40,734 nt of DNA from CAYVTD01 sp964454445 (GTDB lineage: Bacteria > Bacteroidota > Ignavibacteria > Kapaibacteriales > UBA2268): NCBI GenBank assembly GCA_964454445.1, contig CAYVTD010000029.1:1-40734 (forward strand), written 5' to 3'. The notes under the pieces are model-generated. The model worked only from the letters and a program-made list of their open reading frames with translations. It searched no databases and had not been told where the DNA came from. The first letter of the stretch is position 1; every line of letters begins with the position of its first letter. This document shows, in pieces, positions 8,424 through 16,514 of this stretch. Made by a program: the position numbers and the translations under genes.

Positions 8424-9296
8424 ATGGAAGAAAACAATTACCCAACTGAAAATGAAGAAAAGAACAAGCCCATCGAGAATTATGATTTTGCAGAAGAACT
8501 CGAAAAATCAGAAGAGCCTGAAGAAACCGAAGAAATAGGAATAGTCGATAAAGTTATTGGCGTTTTTTCTTCTCCAGGTAAAACATTTGATTCTATATCT
8601 TTGCACAAGCCTAGACAAAGCGATTGGTTGTTTCCTGTTGTTTTGTTAATTATTGTGCAAATTGTTTCGAGCTTTCTATTAATGGGCAATCCGAAAATTC
8701 TAGCTGAAGCATCAGCAATGCAAATGAAGATGGCAGAGCAGTCGCTGAATGAAGCAGTCGAAAGCGGAAAAATGACAAAAGAGCAAGCTGCTACCCAATA
8801 TTCCATAATGAATGACAACATCGAAAAACAAAAGGATTCGACGAAAATTTTTCAATGGATTGGCATTGCTATTTTTGGATTTCTTAGCTTTTTCTTTTTC
8901 ACAACGATATATTTTTTGTTAGCCCGCTATGCTTTGCGTGGCATTGGTGGATACCAGCAAGCTATGAGTGCCTGTGGCTTGACACTTTACATAATTGCTC
9001 TTCAATCCATCGTGGCTATCATTATCTCATTAGGTAGTGAATCGCTTATGAACACAAATTTGGCTTCGATTACTGGCGCAGATCTAATGAGTTTTAATGG
9101 CTTTTTGTTTGCGAAACTCGATCCTTTTAAGATATGGTATTATGTAGTTCTCAGTATTGCTTTAGCCAATATGTTCCAAGCCCGCAATACAGTAAAGTAT
9201 ATAATAGCAATATTTGTTCTATGGCTTGGTTCATCGTTTGCATTTTATTATCTTGGTCAGGCTGTGCCTGCATTGCGCTGGCTTTCGATGGGTTAA
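8424..9296 (+). CDS. YIP1-family integral membrane protein
   Basis: 290 residues. Residues 1-45 are very acidic and Pro/Glu-rich (EEPEETEEIG), probably cytoplasmic and disordered. The sequence VDKVIGVFSSPGKTFDSI is the usual entry into bacterial Yip1-domain proteins, in which it is followed by a hydrophobic core. Here membrane segments fall at about 70-88, 145-168, 185-203, 230-250 and 260-285, with an amphipathic helix at 95-135 between the first two. The biochemical role of bacterial Yip1 proteins is not established. AAGGAG at 8410-8415 supports the ATG at 8424. It follows the Wzy/WaaL-like gene by 44 nt and may share its transcript. It ends two bases before the convergent dapB stop. Confidence 0.78.
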   Translation: MEENNYPTENEEKNKPIENYDFAEELEKSEEPEETEEIGIVDKVIGVFSSPGKTFDSISLHKPRQSDWLFPVVLLIIVQIVSSFLLMGNPKILAEASAMQMKMAEQSLNEAVESGKMTKEQAATQYSIMNDNIEKQKDSTKIFQWIGIAIFGFLSFFFFTTIYFLLARYALRGIGGYQQAMSACGLTLYIIALQSIVAIIISLGSESLMNTNLASITGADLMSFNGFLFAKLDPFKIWYYVVLSIALANMFQARNTVKYIIAIFVLWLGSSFAFYYLGQAVPALRWLSMG

Positions 9297-9297
9297 T

Positions 9298-10038
9298 CTA
9301 TTTCCACATAAGCTCTAAATAGTCGGAAAAATCGTAAATTCCTTTTTTCGCAAAAATCCATTTTGCTGCTTGCAGGGCGCCAGTGGCAAACCCGTATCTG
9401 TTTTTTGCATTATGTTTCAATTCGATGGTATCAGCAAGAGAGTCGATGTAAATACTATGCTTGCCGAAAATCTCACCACCACGAGTTGAAGTAAGGTGAA
9501 GCATTTCTTTACCAATTTGTGAGCGGGCTGTATCGTCGAGTATGGTGGTTTTTGTATCAACTTCTTCTAAAATGATATTAGCAAGTGTTTTTGCGGAGCC
9601 ACTAGGGCTGTCTTTTTTTCGATGGTGGTGCATCTCGTTAAGCATAATATCGTAACCGTCTGTTTTATTCATTAATGCTGCTGCATTTCTGACAATCCTG
9701 AAAAACATCTGCATACCGATAGAAAAATTAGTGCTATATACAAGCCCGATTCCTGCCTCACTGACAATTTTTCTTACCTCGTCGAGCTTGTCGAGCCAGC
9801 CTGTTGTGCCTACGACAATGTTCTTATGTAGTTTAGCAATACTCTTTATATTTTCAATTACCTGGTCGGGTGCAGTAAACTCGATGGCAACATCGAAATC
9901 GTAGTTCTCAGCGGAATTTAGCTTGCTATCAATGTCAAATATATTTGAAATGACGAAGGCTTGTTCTTTGGCAAGAGTTTCTATTGCTCTGCCCATAGCA
10001 CCATAGCCAACAATAGCTAATTTTGGTAGATTTTCCAT
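9298..10038 (-). CDS. dapB: 4-hydroxy-tetrahydrodipicolinate reductase
   Basis: 246 residues, within the normal range. It reduces 4-hydroxy-tetrahydrodipicolinate with NAD(P)H in the lysine/diaminopimelate pathway, supplying peptidoglycan and lysine. The N-terminal nucleotide fold shows GYGAMG at 11-16, then EFTAPD at 53-58 and VVGTTGW at 75-81. The substrate-binding motif runs from 135 (EMHHHRKKDSPSGSA). His137 and Lys141 align with the catalytic His159/Lys163 of the E. coli enzyme, and SPSGSA replaces the common APSGTA. It is the second gene after the stand-alone nuoC, with a 23-nt gap, so it is probably co-transcribed with it. No other dap gene is nearby. Confidence 0.95.
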   Translation of the reverse strand: MENLPKLAIVGYGAMGRAIETLAKEQAFVISNIFDIDSKLNSAENYDFDVAIEFTAPDQVIENIKSIAKLHKNIVVGTTGWLDKLDEVRKIVSEAGIGLVYSTNFSIGMQMFFRIVRNAAALMNKTDGYDIMLNEMHHHRKKDSPSGSAKTLANIILEEVDTKTTILDDTARSQIGKEMLHLTSTRGGEIFGKHSIYIDSLADTIELKHNAKNRYGFATGALQAAKWIFAKKGIYDFSDYLELMWK

Positions 10039-10061
10039 TTAGTTGATTAACAAATTATCAA

Positions 10062-10595
10062 TTACTCAATTGTTTTGCCAAATTTTTCTGGAAATGGTGG
10101 CATAGGTAGAGAATAAGGAATACCCATCAAAGGAAATTCTTTGCGAAGAGGGTATAAAGGGTCGCCCGTTTCGGGGTCCTTAAAGTCTTCGGGCATATAA
10201 AAGCGGCGTAGATTGGGATGTCCTTCGAACTTTATTCCGTACATATCGTAAGTTTCACGTTCATACCAATTAGCAGACTCCCAAATTGATGTTATTGATG
10301 GACAAACGGGAAAATCGCCCTCGAGGGCACATTTCAGGCGGATTCGCGATTTATATTTGTTCGAATAGAGCATATAAACTGTCTCGAAGCGTTCTTTGCT
10401 CCTATTCCAATCGATAGCTGTTATATCAATCAGCATATCGAAACTTGTAGCTTCGTTTTGCTTTAGCTCCAAGCATAAATCTTTTAATTTATCAACAGGA
10501 ATCTTTAAAGTTAATTGATTTCGATGCTCTAACGCTTCCAATTCAGGAACTTTTTGCTTTGCAACTGCAATAATAGTGTCTTTTTCTAATGCCAT
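10062..10595 (-). CDS. nuoC: NADH-quinone oxidoreductase subunit C (30 kDa)
   Basis: 177 residues from the ATG at 10593-10595 (MALEKD...). A TTG ten codons upstream is possible but less likely. The C-terminal half carries the family signature: WYERETYDMYGIKFEGHPNL followed by RRFYMPEDF and LRKEFPL. NuoC belongs to the peripheral arm of complex I and contacts NuoD and NuoB near the quinone site. The N-terminal half (LEHRNQLTLKIPVDKL, FDMLIDITAIDW) also fits. What is odd is the context: no other nuo gene is adjacent. It is the first gene of a short - strand unit with dapB, and mscS diverges upstream. It is full length with all usual motifs, so it looks functional rather than a relic. Confidence 0.93.
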   Translation of the reverse strand: MALEKDTIIAVAKQKVPELEALEHRNQLTLKIPVDKLKDLCLELKQNEATSFDMLIDITAIDWNRSKERFETVYMLYSNKYKSRIRLKCALEGDFPVCPSITSIWESANWYERETYDMYGIKFEGHPNLRRFYMPEDFKDPETGDPLYPLRKEFPLMGIPYSLPMPPFPEKFGKTIE

Positions 10596-10685
10596 TTTTC
10601 TACCAAAGAATTTGCCAAATAACAAATATTAAATTTAATAAAAAGATAGACAGATAGCAATAAAATATTAAAAAAAAGTGAAATA

Positions 10686-10717
10686 TTTTTACTTCTATAT
10701 AAAAAAACGTATTTTTG
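10686..10717 (+). promoter_or_regulatory. Predicted promoter for mscS
   Basis: TTTT at 10686-10689, 20 nt, then TATTTTTG at 10710-10717, an exact TAnnTTTG -7 box. It lies 45 nt before the mscS ATG and points towards it. Confidence 0.55.
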
Positions 10718-10762
10718 GGAAGTAAAACTAATAGTATTATTGTTTATTAATCAGGTTGATTT

Positions 10763-12148
10763 ATGAAAATTCCTCGAAACATCTTGATATTCTATAAACC
10801 GTTTGTAATAATAGTTTTCTGCTTGATTAGCTTCGGGTTATTTTTGATGGCGAAAAGCGAAAATGATGCAATCATACAATCTCGTTTGGGAACAGTAGAT
10901 CAAATTCAAAATCATCAATCTCAGAAGTTTCAGAAAGTAAAATATCAATCTGACATTGCGGCTAACAAATCGGATGTAGTTGATTTAGATGATCATACTT
11001 TGAAACAGTATGTAAAATCCAATCCTTCTGCATTAAGTGGTTTTGAAAAGCAATTGCCGCTTTTTGCGAGAGAACAATTATTTGGAATGAAAATCTGGAA
11101 ATATACAGCACTTATTGTTTATCTAATAGCATCATTTATCCTTTACAGGTTTTTTGCCTGGATTTTTGAAATTATTTTGAAAAAAGTAATTTCAAGGACT
11201 CGGTTAAAAAAAATTACTACTCAAATGATGAAACCAATATCCAAGCCAATAAGCATGCTTTCAATTACTATTTTGCTTTTAAACTACCTGCCGATTCTTG
11301 ACATTCCTGCTCATTTGAATAAAATTTTTATGTCAGTCTTAATTGCCTTGATCCCTTTTTTCATTACTTACATTGTATATAAATCAATAAATTTATTTGG
11401 TGATATTATTAACAAAATTGCGGAAATAACAGGAACAAAGTTAGATAATAGTTTAATTCCTTTGGGTCGCAAGATAGTCAAGATATTTGTGGTTCTTATT
11501 GGTGCCATATATATTCTGAAATCTCTCAATGTAGATATCACCCCATTAATTGCGGGAGTTTCCATAGGTGGCTTGGCGATAGCTCTTGCTGCACAGGATA
11601 CGGTGAAAAATCTTTTTGGCTCTGTTACGATATTTATTGATAAACCATTTGAGGTTGGCGATTGGATTGTGTTTGCCGATGGCGAAGGCGCTGTCGAGGA
11701 GGTTGGTGTCCGTTCCACGCGGATCAGGACAGCAAACAATTCTTTGATCTCAGTACCAAATGGCAAACTCGCTGATTCAACCATCGACAATATGGGAAGA
11801 CGCAAATATAGGAGATATACAACTAATATTTCGATAACTTACGATACAGATCCCAAATTAATCGATGAATTTGTTGATGGTTTAAGGCAAATTGTGGAAC
11901 AGCATCCAAAGACAAGGAAAGATACATATCAAGTTCATCTTAATTCGTTTGGCGAATCTTCTTTAAACATACTCTTTAATATCTTTTTTGAAGTTCCCGA
12001 TCAGACTACCGAACTTAAAGCACGGCACGAAGTTATTAATAATATTATACAGTTAGCACAAAATTTGGGAGTGCATTTTGCACTCCCAACCAGAACGATC
12101 TTTGTTGAAAATAACCCCGGAAAAGAAAATGAAAATGAAACAAAGTAG
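10763..12148 (+). CDS. MscS-type mechanosensitive channel
   Basis: 461 residues. A first membrane segment at about 12-30 is followed by a polar, probably periplasmic stretch of about 80 residues. Further helices lie at about 112-135, 157-173, 187-207 and 240-258. The pore helix TM3 is GVSIGGLAIALAAQDTVKNL, the MscS hallmark, followed by the beta domain (FIDKPFEVGDWIVF, VGVRSTRIRT, VPNGKLADSTIDN). A C-terminal alpha/beta domain closes the protein. It would release solutes on hypo-osmotic shock. The extra N-terminal part makes it larger than E. coli MscS (286). The last 30 codons contain a perfect 11-bp inverted repeat (12065-12089). It converges with the SppA-like gene, 9 nt away, with no separate terminator. 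Confidence 0.93.
   Translation: MKIPRNILIFYKPFVIIVFCLISFGLFLMAKSENDAIIQSRLGTVDQIQNHQSQKFQKVKYQSDIAANKSDVVDLDDHTLKQYVKSNPSALSGFEKQLPLFAREQLFGMKIWKYTALIVYLIASFILYRFFAWIFEIILKKVISRTRLKKITTQMMKPISKPISMLSITILLLNYLPILDIPAHLNKIFMSVLIALIPFFITYIVYKSINLFGDIINKIAEITGTKLDNSLIPLGRKIVKIFVVLIGAIYILKSLNVDITPLIAGVSIGGLAIALAAQDTVKNLFGSVTIFIDKPFEVGDWIVFADGEGAVEEVGVRSTRIRTANNSLISVPNGKLADSTIDNMGRRKYRRYTTNISITYDTDPKLIDEFVDGLRQIVEQHPKTRKDTYQVHLNSFGESSLNILFNIFFEVPDQTTELKARHEVINNIIQLAQNLGVHFALPTRTIFVENNPGKENENETK
12065..12089. repeat. Perfect 11-bp inverted repeat inside mscS 3' end
   Basis: TTGGGAGTGCA (12065-12075), loop TTT, TGCACTCCCAA (12079-12089). All 11 pairs are perfect. It lies 59 nt before the mscS stop and is read as Leu-Gly-Val-His-Phe-Ala-Leu-Pro. 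It would form a strong hairpin in mRNA of either strand and could serve as a 3' mRNA stabiliser or an end point for the antisense sppA transcript. No T-run follows, so it is not a classical terminator. Confidence 0.8.
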
Positions 12149-12157
12149 CTGTATTAT

Positions 12158-14599
12158 TTATTTAAAATCTGGCTCGACTGTATATTCCATATAATCCATT
12201 TCAAGAATTGGCATTGGAATGCCGTTGTATTTTGCCCGGAATAATATCGTTTTCATATCTTTTCCTATATCGATAGTTTGCAGATTAAGCATACCACTGG
12301 CAAAGCTGCTAAAGTCGAACAATTCTGGCTCGGGATAAGACGAGAAAGCGCAATCATCATCTTTTTTGATGCCTGCCGCTTCCTTTGCTAGTTCTATTGC
12401 TGTCCATAAGCTGCCGATTTTATCGACAAGTCCTATCTTGCTGCCGGCAATACCTGTCCAGACCCTGCCTTGGGCAATTTCACGAACTTTATCCACGTCC
12501 ATTTTCCTGCCTGAGGCAACTTTAGAAACAAAATCATCATACATATCAGAAATTGCTGATTTTACCTGTTTTAGCTCTTCCGCTGTATAATTTCTTGAGG
12601 GCAAACCCAGACCGATTAGGGGCAATTGCCAAGTCTGTCCGAGATCGGAATGCTCACCTTTTTTCACGAGAGAAGTTGTAATGCCAAGATCTTCAGCCAA
12701 GCCCTTGTCGTAAATCATTCCAGAAATAACTCCGATTGAGCCGGTTATTGTCATCGGAGCAGCTACGATTTTATCTCCGTCCATGCTAAGCCAATATCCT
12801 CCCGAAGCGGCAAGCATCCCTTGTGAGATAATGATTGGCTTTTTTCCTTTGTATTTTCTTAAAATATCGGCGATATAGTCCGATGCCATTGCGTCTCCGC
12901 CGGGAGAATCAATGCGTAATACGACAGCAGCTATAGAATTGTCTTTCATCACAGCTTCTAGGTCTTTTGAAAGCTGTCGGGCTTTTATGCCGCTTTCCAT
13001 AGCACATTCACCGATGGCATAGACTATTGCAATCTGATTTTGTGGTTTGCTCCAACGGTCGTCGAAAGGTTTCGGTTTGGTTTCATAGCTATCAAAACTT
13101 TTTAAGCTAACTTTGCTTCCTTCGATGTCTTTCATTATGTCTTTTAAATTAGTCCATCTGCCCTGCCTATCGACCAAATTGTTTTCTTTTGCATTTTTGT
13201 AAGTATAAATTATGTTGTTATTAACAAGATTGTCAAAAGTTTCGGAATTAAAACCGCGCGAAGTCATTATTTCGTTTTTGCTAATGTCATACCAGCCATC
13301 GACCAATGCCTGGCGCTGCTCGCGATCGCCTTCGCTCATTTCTTCTCTTGAAAAGCTTTCTGCTGCAGATTTATATTTGAATAAACGTATTTCTTCGAAA
13401 CCGACATTGATTTTGTCGAACATTTTTTTGTAGTAGCTTCTTGCCATACTGTATCCCTCAATCGAAATCGTTCCAAATTCATCTAAAACGATCTCATCGG
13501 CGACACTTGCGAAATGATATTGGCTTATTTGCATATTGTCAGCAAAAATAATTATTTTCTTGCCGGCTTGCTTAAGCTCTGTCAACTTTTCGCGTATTTC
13601 CCAAAGCATTTCCATATTGATGTTCATTCCTGAAATATTGATTACAAGCCCTTCGACATTGTCATCTTTTTTAATTCTATCGAGCTTTTGCAACAAGCCG
13701 AAGAGTGTTCTGCCATCGTCGAACCATTGATATCTTTGATATTTGAGATCTCCTTTCAAATCTAACGTCAGAAATTGCTTTGTTGGCACAAGATTGTCGA
13801 ATATTGTCCTGTCGATGGCGCCAGCTCGATAAGAAATCATATTAAAATCATTCTTTTGATCTGTATCGAATTGTGAATTAGAGCTTAAACCATAAGTGCC
13901 AAAACTTATATCTAAACCGGCAGAAAAACGTTTATCTTCATAATATCTGCCGTTTACACGAATGCCATCGAGTAATTCGAGAGAAGCGCCAACGCTCCAG
14001 CGGGCATTTTTTAGATTTTGGTCATCAAAGATAGCCATATCAGCAAAAAGAGAAATTGGTAGAGTACCGATTGGCCTTACAGCGATTTCTGCAACGGTTT
14101 CGCCGTCGTTGTTGTCAATTGCCCATGTCTGAGTTAGCCCCAGAGACAACTGAGGTATTGGTCTGTATAAAGCACCTATAATAATGATGTTGCTCCTATC
14201 AAATGCTGATTTGTCACCTTCGGTAAAGCCATACCCCACGCCTAAGCTAAAAACTCTGCTGCCCATTGCAAATGATAAGCGGTAATCTGTTACACTTTTG
14301 CCGTCTCTTGTGTCGTGAATCAATCCAAAACCGCTATTTTGCGAACCTGTAAAAATGCCCCAACGGTCAAAATTACCAAAGCTATTTCCATTGTCCGATA
14401 AGGAAAGCAATACATCGGCATCGTGGAGATATGATGTTATTGCAGGATTTTGATAGCCGTAAAGCCCAAATTTAAAGGCTCCTGGCGATGCCTGATAGAA
14501 GTCGCGCATCTCGTAATAGCTCATAAAACTTTTTTGTTGGGCTAATGAACAAGATACTATCGCCAAAAAAAGTATTAAAGACAGTTTAATTTTTCTCAT
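12158..14599 (-). CDS. Secreted SppA-type S49 peptidase with N-terminal barrel-like region
   Basis: 813 residues from the ATG at 14597-14599. GGAG seven bases upstream and a clean signal peptide (MRKIKLSLILFLAIVSCSLA) favour this over the ATG 21 codons earlier. After the signal, about 25-265 is not peptidase: short Gly/aromatic-rich strands with a YQNPAITSY motif resembling the FadL/PorV 'NPA' turn, so probably a small outer-membrane barrel. From about 280 the two S49 domains follow. The first carries the general-base Lys in FKYKSAAESF (Lys410), the second the nucleophile Ser in GMLAASGGYW (Ser599) after IDSPGGDAMASDYI. Both match the E. coli SppA Lys209/Ser409 pair, so it should be active. 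Usual SppA proteins are inner-membrane anchored and lack such a barrel. The next gene upstream on the same strand is AlkD-like. Confidence 0.85.
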   Translation of the reverse strand: MRKIKLSLILFLAIVSCSLAQQKSFMSYYEMRDFYQASPGAFKFGLYGYQNPAITSYLHDADVLLSLSDNGNSFGNFDRWGIFTGSQNSGFGLIHDTRDGKSVTDYRLSFAMGSRVFSLGVGYGFTEGDKSAFDRSNIIIIGALYRPIPQLSLGLTQTWAIDNNDGETVAEIAVRPIGTLPISLFADMAIFDDQNLKNARWSVGASLELLDGIRVNGRYYEDKRFSAGLDISFGTYGLSSNSQFDTDQKNDFNMISYRAGAIDRTIFDNLVPTKQFLTLDLKGDLKYQRYQWFDDGRTLFGLLQKLDRIKKDDNVEGLVINISGMNINMEMLWEIREKLTELKQAGKKIIIFADNMQISQYHFASVADEIVLDEFGTISIEGYSMARSYYKKMFDKINVGFEEIRLFKYKSAAESFSREEMSEGDREQRQALVDGWYDISKNEIMTSRGFNSETFDNLVNNNIIYTYKNAKENNLVDRQGRWTNLKDIMKDIEGSKVSLKSFDSYETKPKPFDDRWSKPQNQIAIVYAIGECAMESGIKARQLSKDLEAVMKDNSIAAVVLRIDSPGGDAMASDYIADILRKYKGKKPIIISQGMLAASGGYWLSMDGDKIVAAPMTITGSIGVISGMIYDKGLAEDLGITTSLVKKGEHSDLGQTWQLPLIGLGLPSRNYTAEELKQVKSAISDMYDDFVSKVASGRKMDVDKVREIAQGRVWTGIAGSKIGLVDKIGSLWTAIELAKEAAGIKKDDDCAFSSYPEPELFDFSSFASGMLNLQTIDIGKDMKTILFRAKYNGIPMPILEMDYMEYTVEPDFK

Positions 14600-14696
14600 A
14601 TTTTCTCCATTTTTTTTGAATATTATTTGCAAACTATTGAATTCCTGTTGATTGTTACGCATAAAATGCTAAAAAAGTTTCACAATAGGGCAATCT

Positions 14697-15404
14697 TTAT
14701 TTTTTCATAGCATTTTGTTTTAATTCCTTTGGCATTTTTTCTATGGCGTATCTAAGTGCAGTTCTTGGCATTATTTTTTTATTGCTCACAACAAAATCAA
14801 AAATTTCTTTTTGATATGGCTTGCTTGCTTCTTTGAGCATCCAGCCATAGCCTTTTTGCACCATATCATCTTTATCAAGGAGCAAAATATCTGCAATCTC
14901 GAAAATTTCTTTTAAATATCGTCCTTCCCTCGCTGGAATAATCAAACTAACTGCTGCCGTACGCCGAACCCATCGATTGTTCGATTTAGCAAAGTCTTTT
15001 AATTTTTCGATATATTCAGGGTATTTGTCGATGAAACTACCCATTGTGTGGTTACAAAAGGTATCGCACGATGCCCAGTTATTTATATATGTTTTTATCC
15101 ATCTTTCGAATGTTTCAAAATCATTCACAGTGAAATCTTTATGTAATGAATAAGTCCAATCGCAAGCAATAAATGTCTCTTCTAAAATGCCAGATTTCCA
15201 TAATTCTTCAGATAAAGCAAATATCTCTTCTTTCGGTTTCTCTTTTATTTCCTTGAAATACTTTTTGCTTATTTTCCTTACATCTGAAGATTTTAAACCA
15301 TACACTTTTATTGTTTCTTTAAAAAAACGCTGGCTACTTTGACGCGTTTTCTCGTCTGAATTTTCTTTTAATTCATTTCGTAAAGTCAAAATAAAATCTT
15401 CCAT
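14697..15404 (-). CDS. AlkD-like DNA alkylation repair protein
   Basis: 235 residues from the ATG at 15402-15404. A GTG two codons earlier is possible and sits closer to the GAGG at 15414-15417. The protein is all helical HEAT-like repeats of the AlkD family, which remove N3- and N7-alkylated purines. Recognisable parts are RFFKETIKVYGLKSSDVRKI near the start, then ACDWTYSLHKDF and WIKTYINNWASCDTFCNHTM. RRTAAVSLIIPAREGR follows, then DMVQKGYGWMLKEASK and the Arg-rich MPRTALRYAIEKMP end. The Trp/Asp/Arg set of the family's DNA-facing cleft (ASCDTFC, RWVRRTAA, YGWMLKEA) is present. A TTG-N21-TATCTTTG promoter precedes it. It is followed by the SppA gene 97 nt downstream. Confidence 0.9.
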   Translation of the reverse strand: MEDFILTLRNELKENSDEKTRQSSQRFFKETIKVYGLKSSDVRKISKKYFKEIKEKPKEEIFALSEELWKSGILEETFIACDWTYSLHKDFTVNDFETFERWIKTYINNWASCDTFCNHTMGSFIDKYPEYIEKLKDFAKSNNRWVRRTAAVSLIIPAREGRYLKEIFEIADILLLDKDDMVQKGYGWMLKEASKPYQKEIFDFVVSNKKIMPRTALRYAIEKMPKELKQNAMKK

Positions 15405-15445
15405 ATTCACTTATCCTCTTATTAATATATTTAACCAATTCTCTA

Positions 15446-15477
15446 CAAAGATACTAAAAAAAGTAAATTAAAAACAA
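15446..15477 (-). promoter_or_regulatory. Predicted promoter for the AlkD-like gene
   Basis: On the - strand TTG (15475-15477), 21 nt, TATCTTTG (15446-15453). Exact TAnnTTTG about 42 nt before the start codon. Confidence 0.55.
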
Positions 15478-15494
15478 CTCTTGATATAAAAAAA

Positions 15495-15546
15495 GGGATT
15501 CAAGCTTTGAGGTGGAGCCCATCTCATAATCTTTAAAGAGGATCCC
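15495..15546. other. Structured intergenic element, possible RNA hairpin
   Basis: GAGGTGG (15509-15515), loop AGC, CCATCTC (15519-15525) form a 7-bp stem with one G-T pair. GGGAT (15495-15499) and ATCCC (15542-15546) can close an outer stem. A second, imperfect copy of the GAGG...CCCAT...CTCAT pattern follows at about 15537-15560. It lies between the divergent AlkD-like and pirin promoters. It resembles no RNA family that I know; it may be a regulator site, a small RNA or a decayed repeat. Confidence 0.35.
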
Positions 15547-15612
15547 ATTTATTCTCATCATTTAAAATTTAATTTTTTAATCGACGTTAATTTTTTTATT
15601 AGATAGTATTGA

Positions 15613-15642
15613 TTTAATTACTATTCATAAATAATATTTTTG
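15613..15642 (+). promoter_or_regulatory. Predicted promoter for the pirin operon
   Basis: TTT at 15613-15615, 19 nt, then TATTTTTG at 15635-15642. GGAGGA at 15655-15660 is the ribosome site for the ATG at 15669. Confidence 0.55.
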
Positions 15643-15668
15643 TTTTATTAATTTGGAGGAGTAAATAT

Positions 15669-16514
15669 ATGTACGATACAATAAGAAAAATTAAGAGAAT
15701 TGTGGCGGGAAAGCCTGCAATAGATGGAGCTGGAGTAAAGCTCATTAGAATATTTGGCTATAATGATACAAAAGATTTCGATCCATTTTTGCTATTTGAT
15801 GCTTTTGGTTCGACAAATCCAGCAGATTATATCAAAGGTTTCCCATGGCATCCTCACAGGGGAATAGAAACAGTTACTTATTTAATTGATGGGAACATCG
15901 AGCATAGCGACAGTATGGGAAATAAAGATAATATTCTAGCAGGTGATTGCCAATGGATGACTGCCGGCTCTGGCATTATTCATCAAGAAATGCCTTTAGC
16001 TACTGATGGATTACTTGGTGCACAACTTTGGATAAATCTGCCTGCAAAGCATAAAATGGTTTTGCCCGCTTATGGTCCAATTTCCAGGGAGGATATACCA
16101 ATCATTAATGAACAAAATGCAAATGTGCGTATTATTGCTGGCAATTATAAAGGATTCCGTGGCGCTTTCGAAGGTAAATATGTTAATGCTTTGTATTTAG
16201 ATGTTGAATTGAACAGTTCGAGCGAATGGACATTAGAAACTGAGGCAGAAAACACATTGTTTATATACGTTGTGCAAGGTGAAGCGTTTGTTGCTAAGGA
16301 TTACGAGCATAAAATTTCAGTAAAAAATGTTATTTTATTTGATAAAGGAGAACAATTTCATATAAAAACATTAGATTTGCCAACAAGGTTTTTAGCAATC
16401 TCAGGAAAACCATTAAATGAACCGATTTCCTGGGGCGGTCCGATAGTAATGAACACGCGACAGGAGCTTGATAAGGCATTCCTGGAGCTAGAAGATGGAA
16501 CATTTATTAAATAA
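15669..16514 (+). CDS. Pirin family protein
   Basis: 281 residues, two cupin domains. The N-terminal domain has the pirin metal site: FPWHPHRGIETVTYLIDG (two His), then the GSGIIHQEM stretch (His and Glu). Bacterial pirins act as quercetinases or regulators of metabolism; the substrate of this one cannot be read from sequence. GGAGGA eight bases before the ATG is the best ribosome site in the window. It opens an operon: the lipoprotein ATG overlaps the pirin stop by one base (TAATG at 16512-16516), and a phosphatase gene follows. The C-terminal cupin (about 175-270) lacks a clear metal set, as is usual. Confidence 0.93.
   Translation: MYDTIRKIKRIVAGKPAIDGAGVKLIRIFGYNDTKDFDPFLLFDAFGSTNPADYIKGFPWHPHRGIETVTYLIDGNIEHSDSMGNKDNILAGDCQWMTAGSGIIHQEMPLATDGLLGAQLWINLPAKHKMVLPAYGPISREDIPIINEQNANVRIIAGNYKGFRGAFEGKYVNALYLDVELNSSSEWTLETEAENTLFIYVVQGEAFVAKDYEHKISVKNVILFDKGEQFHIKTLDLPTRFLAISGKPLNEPISWGGPIVMNTRQELDKAFLELEDGTFIK

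Noticed and set aside
14600..14662. Longer start of the SppA-like gene at 14662
   Set aside because: The extra 21 residues are polar and precede a clean signal peptide; GGAG is placed correctly for the ATG at 14599.
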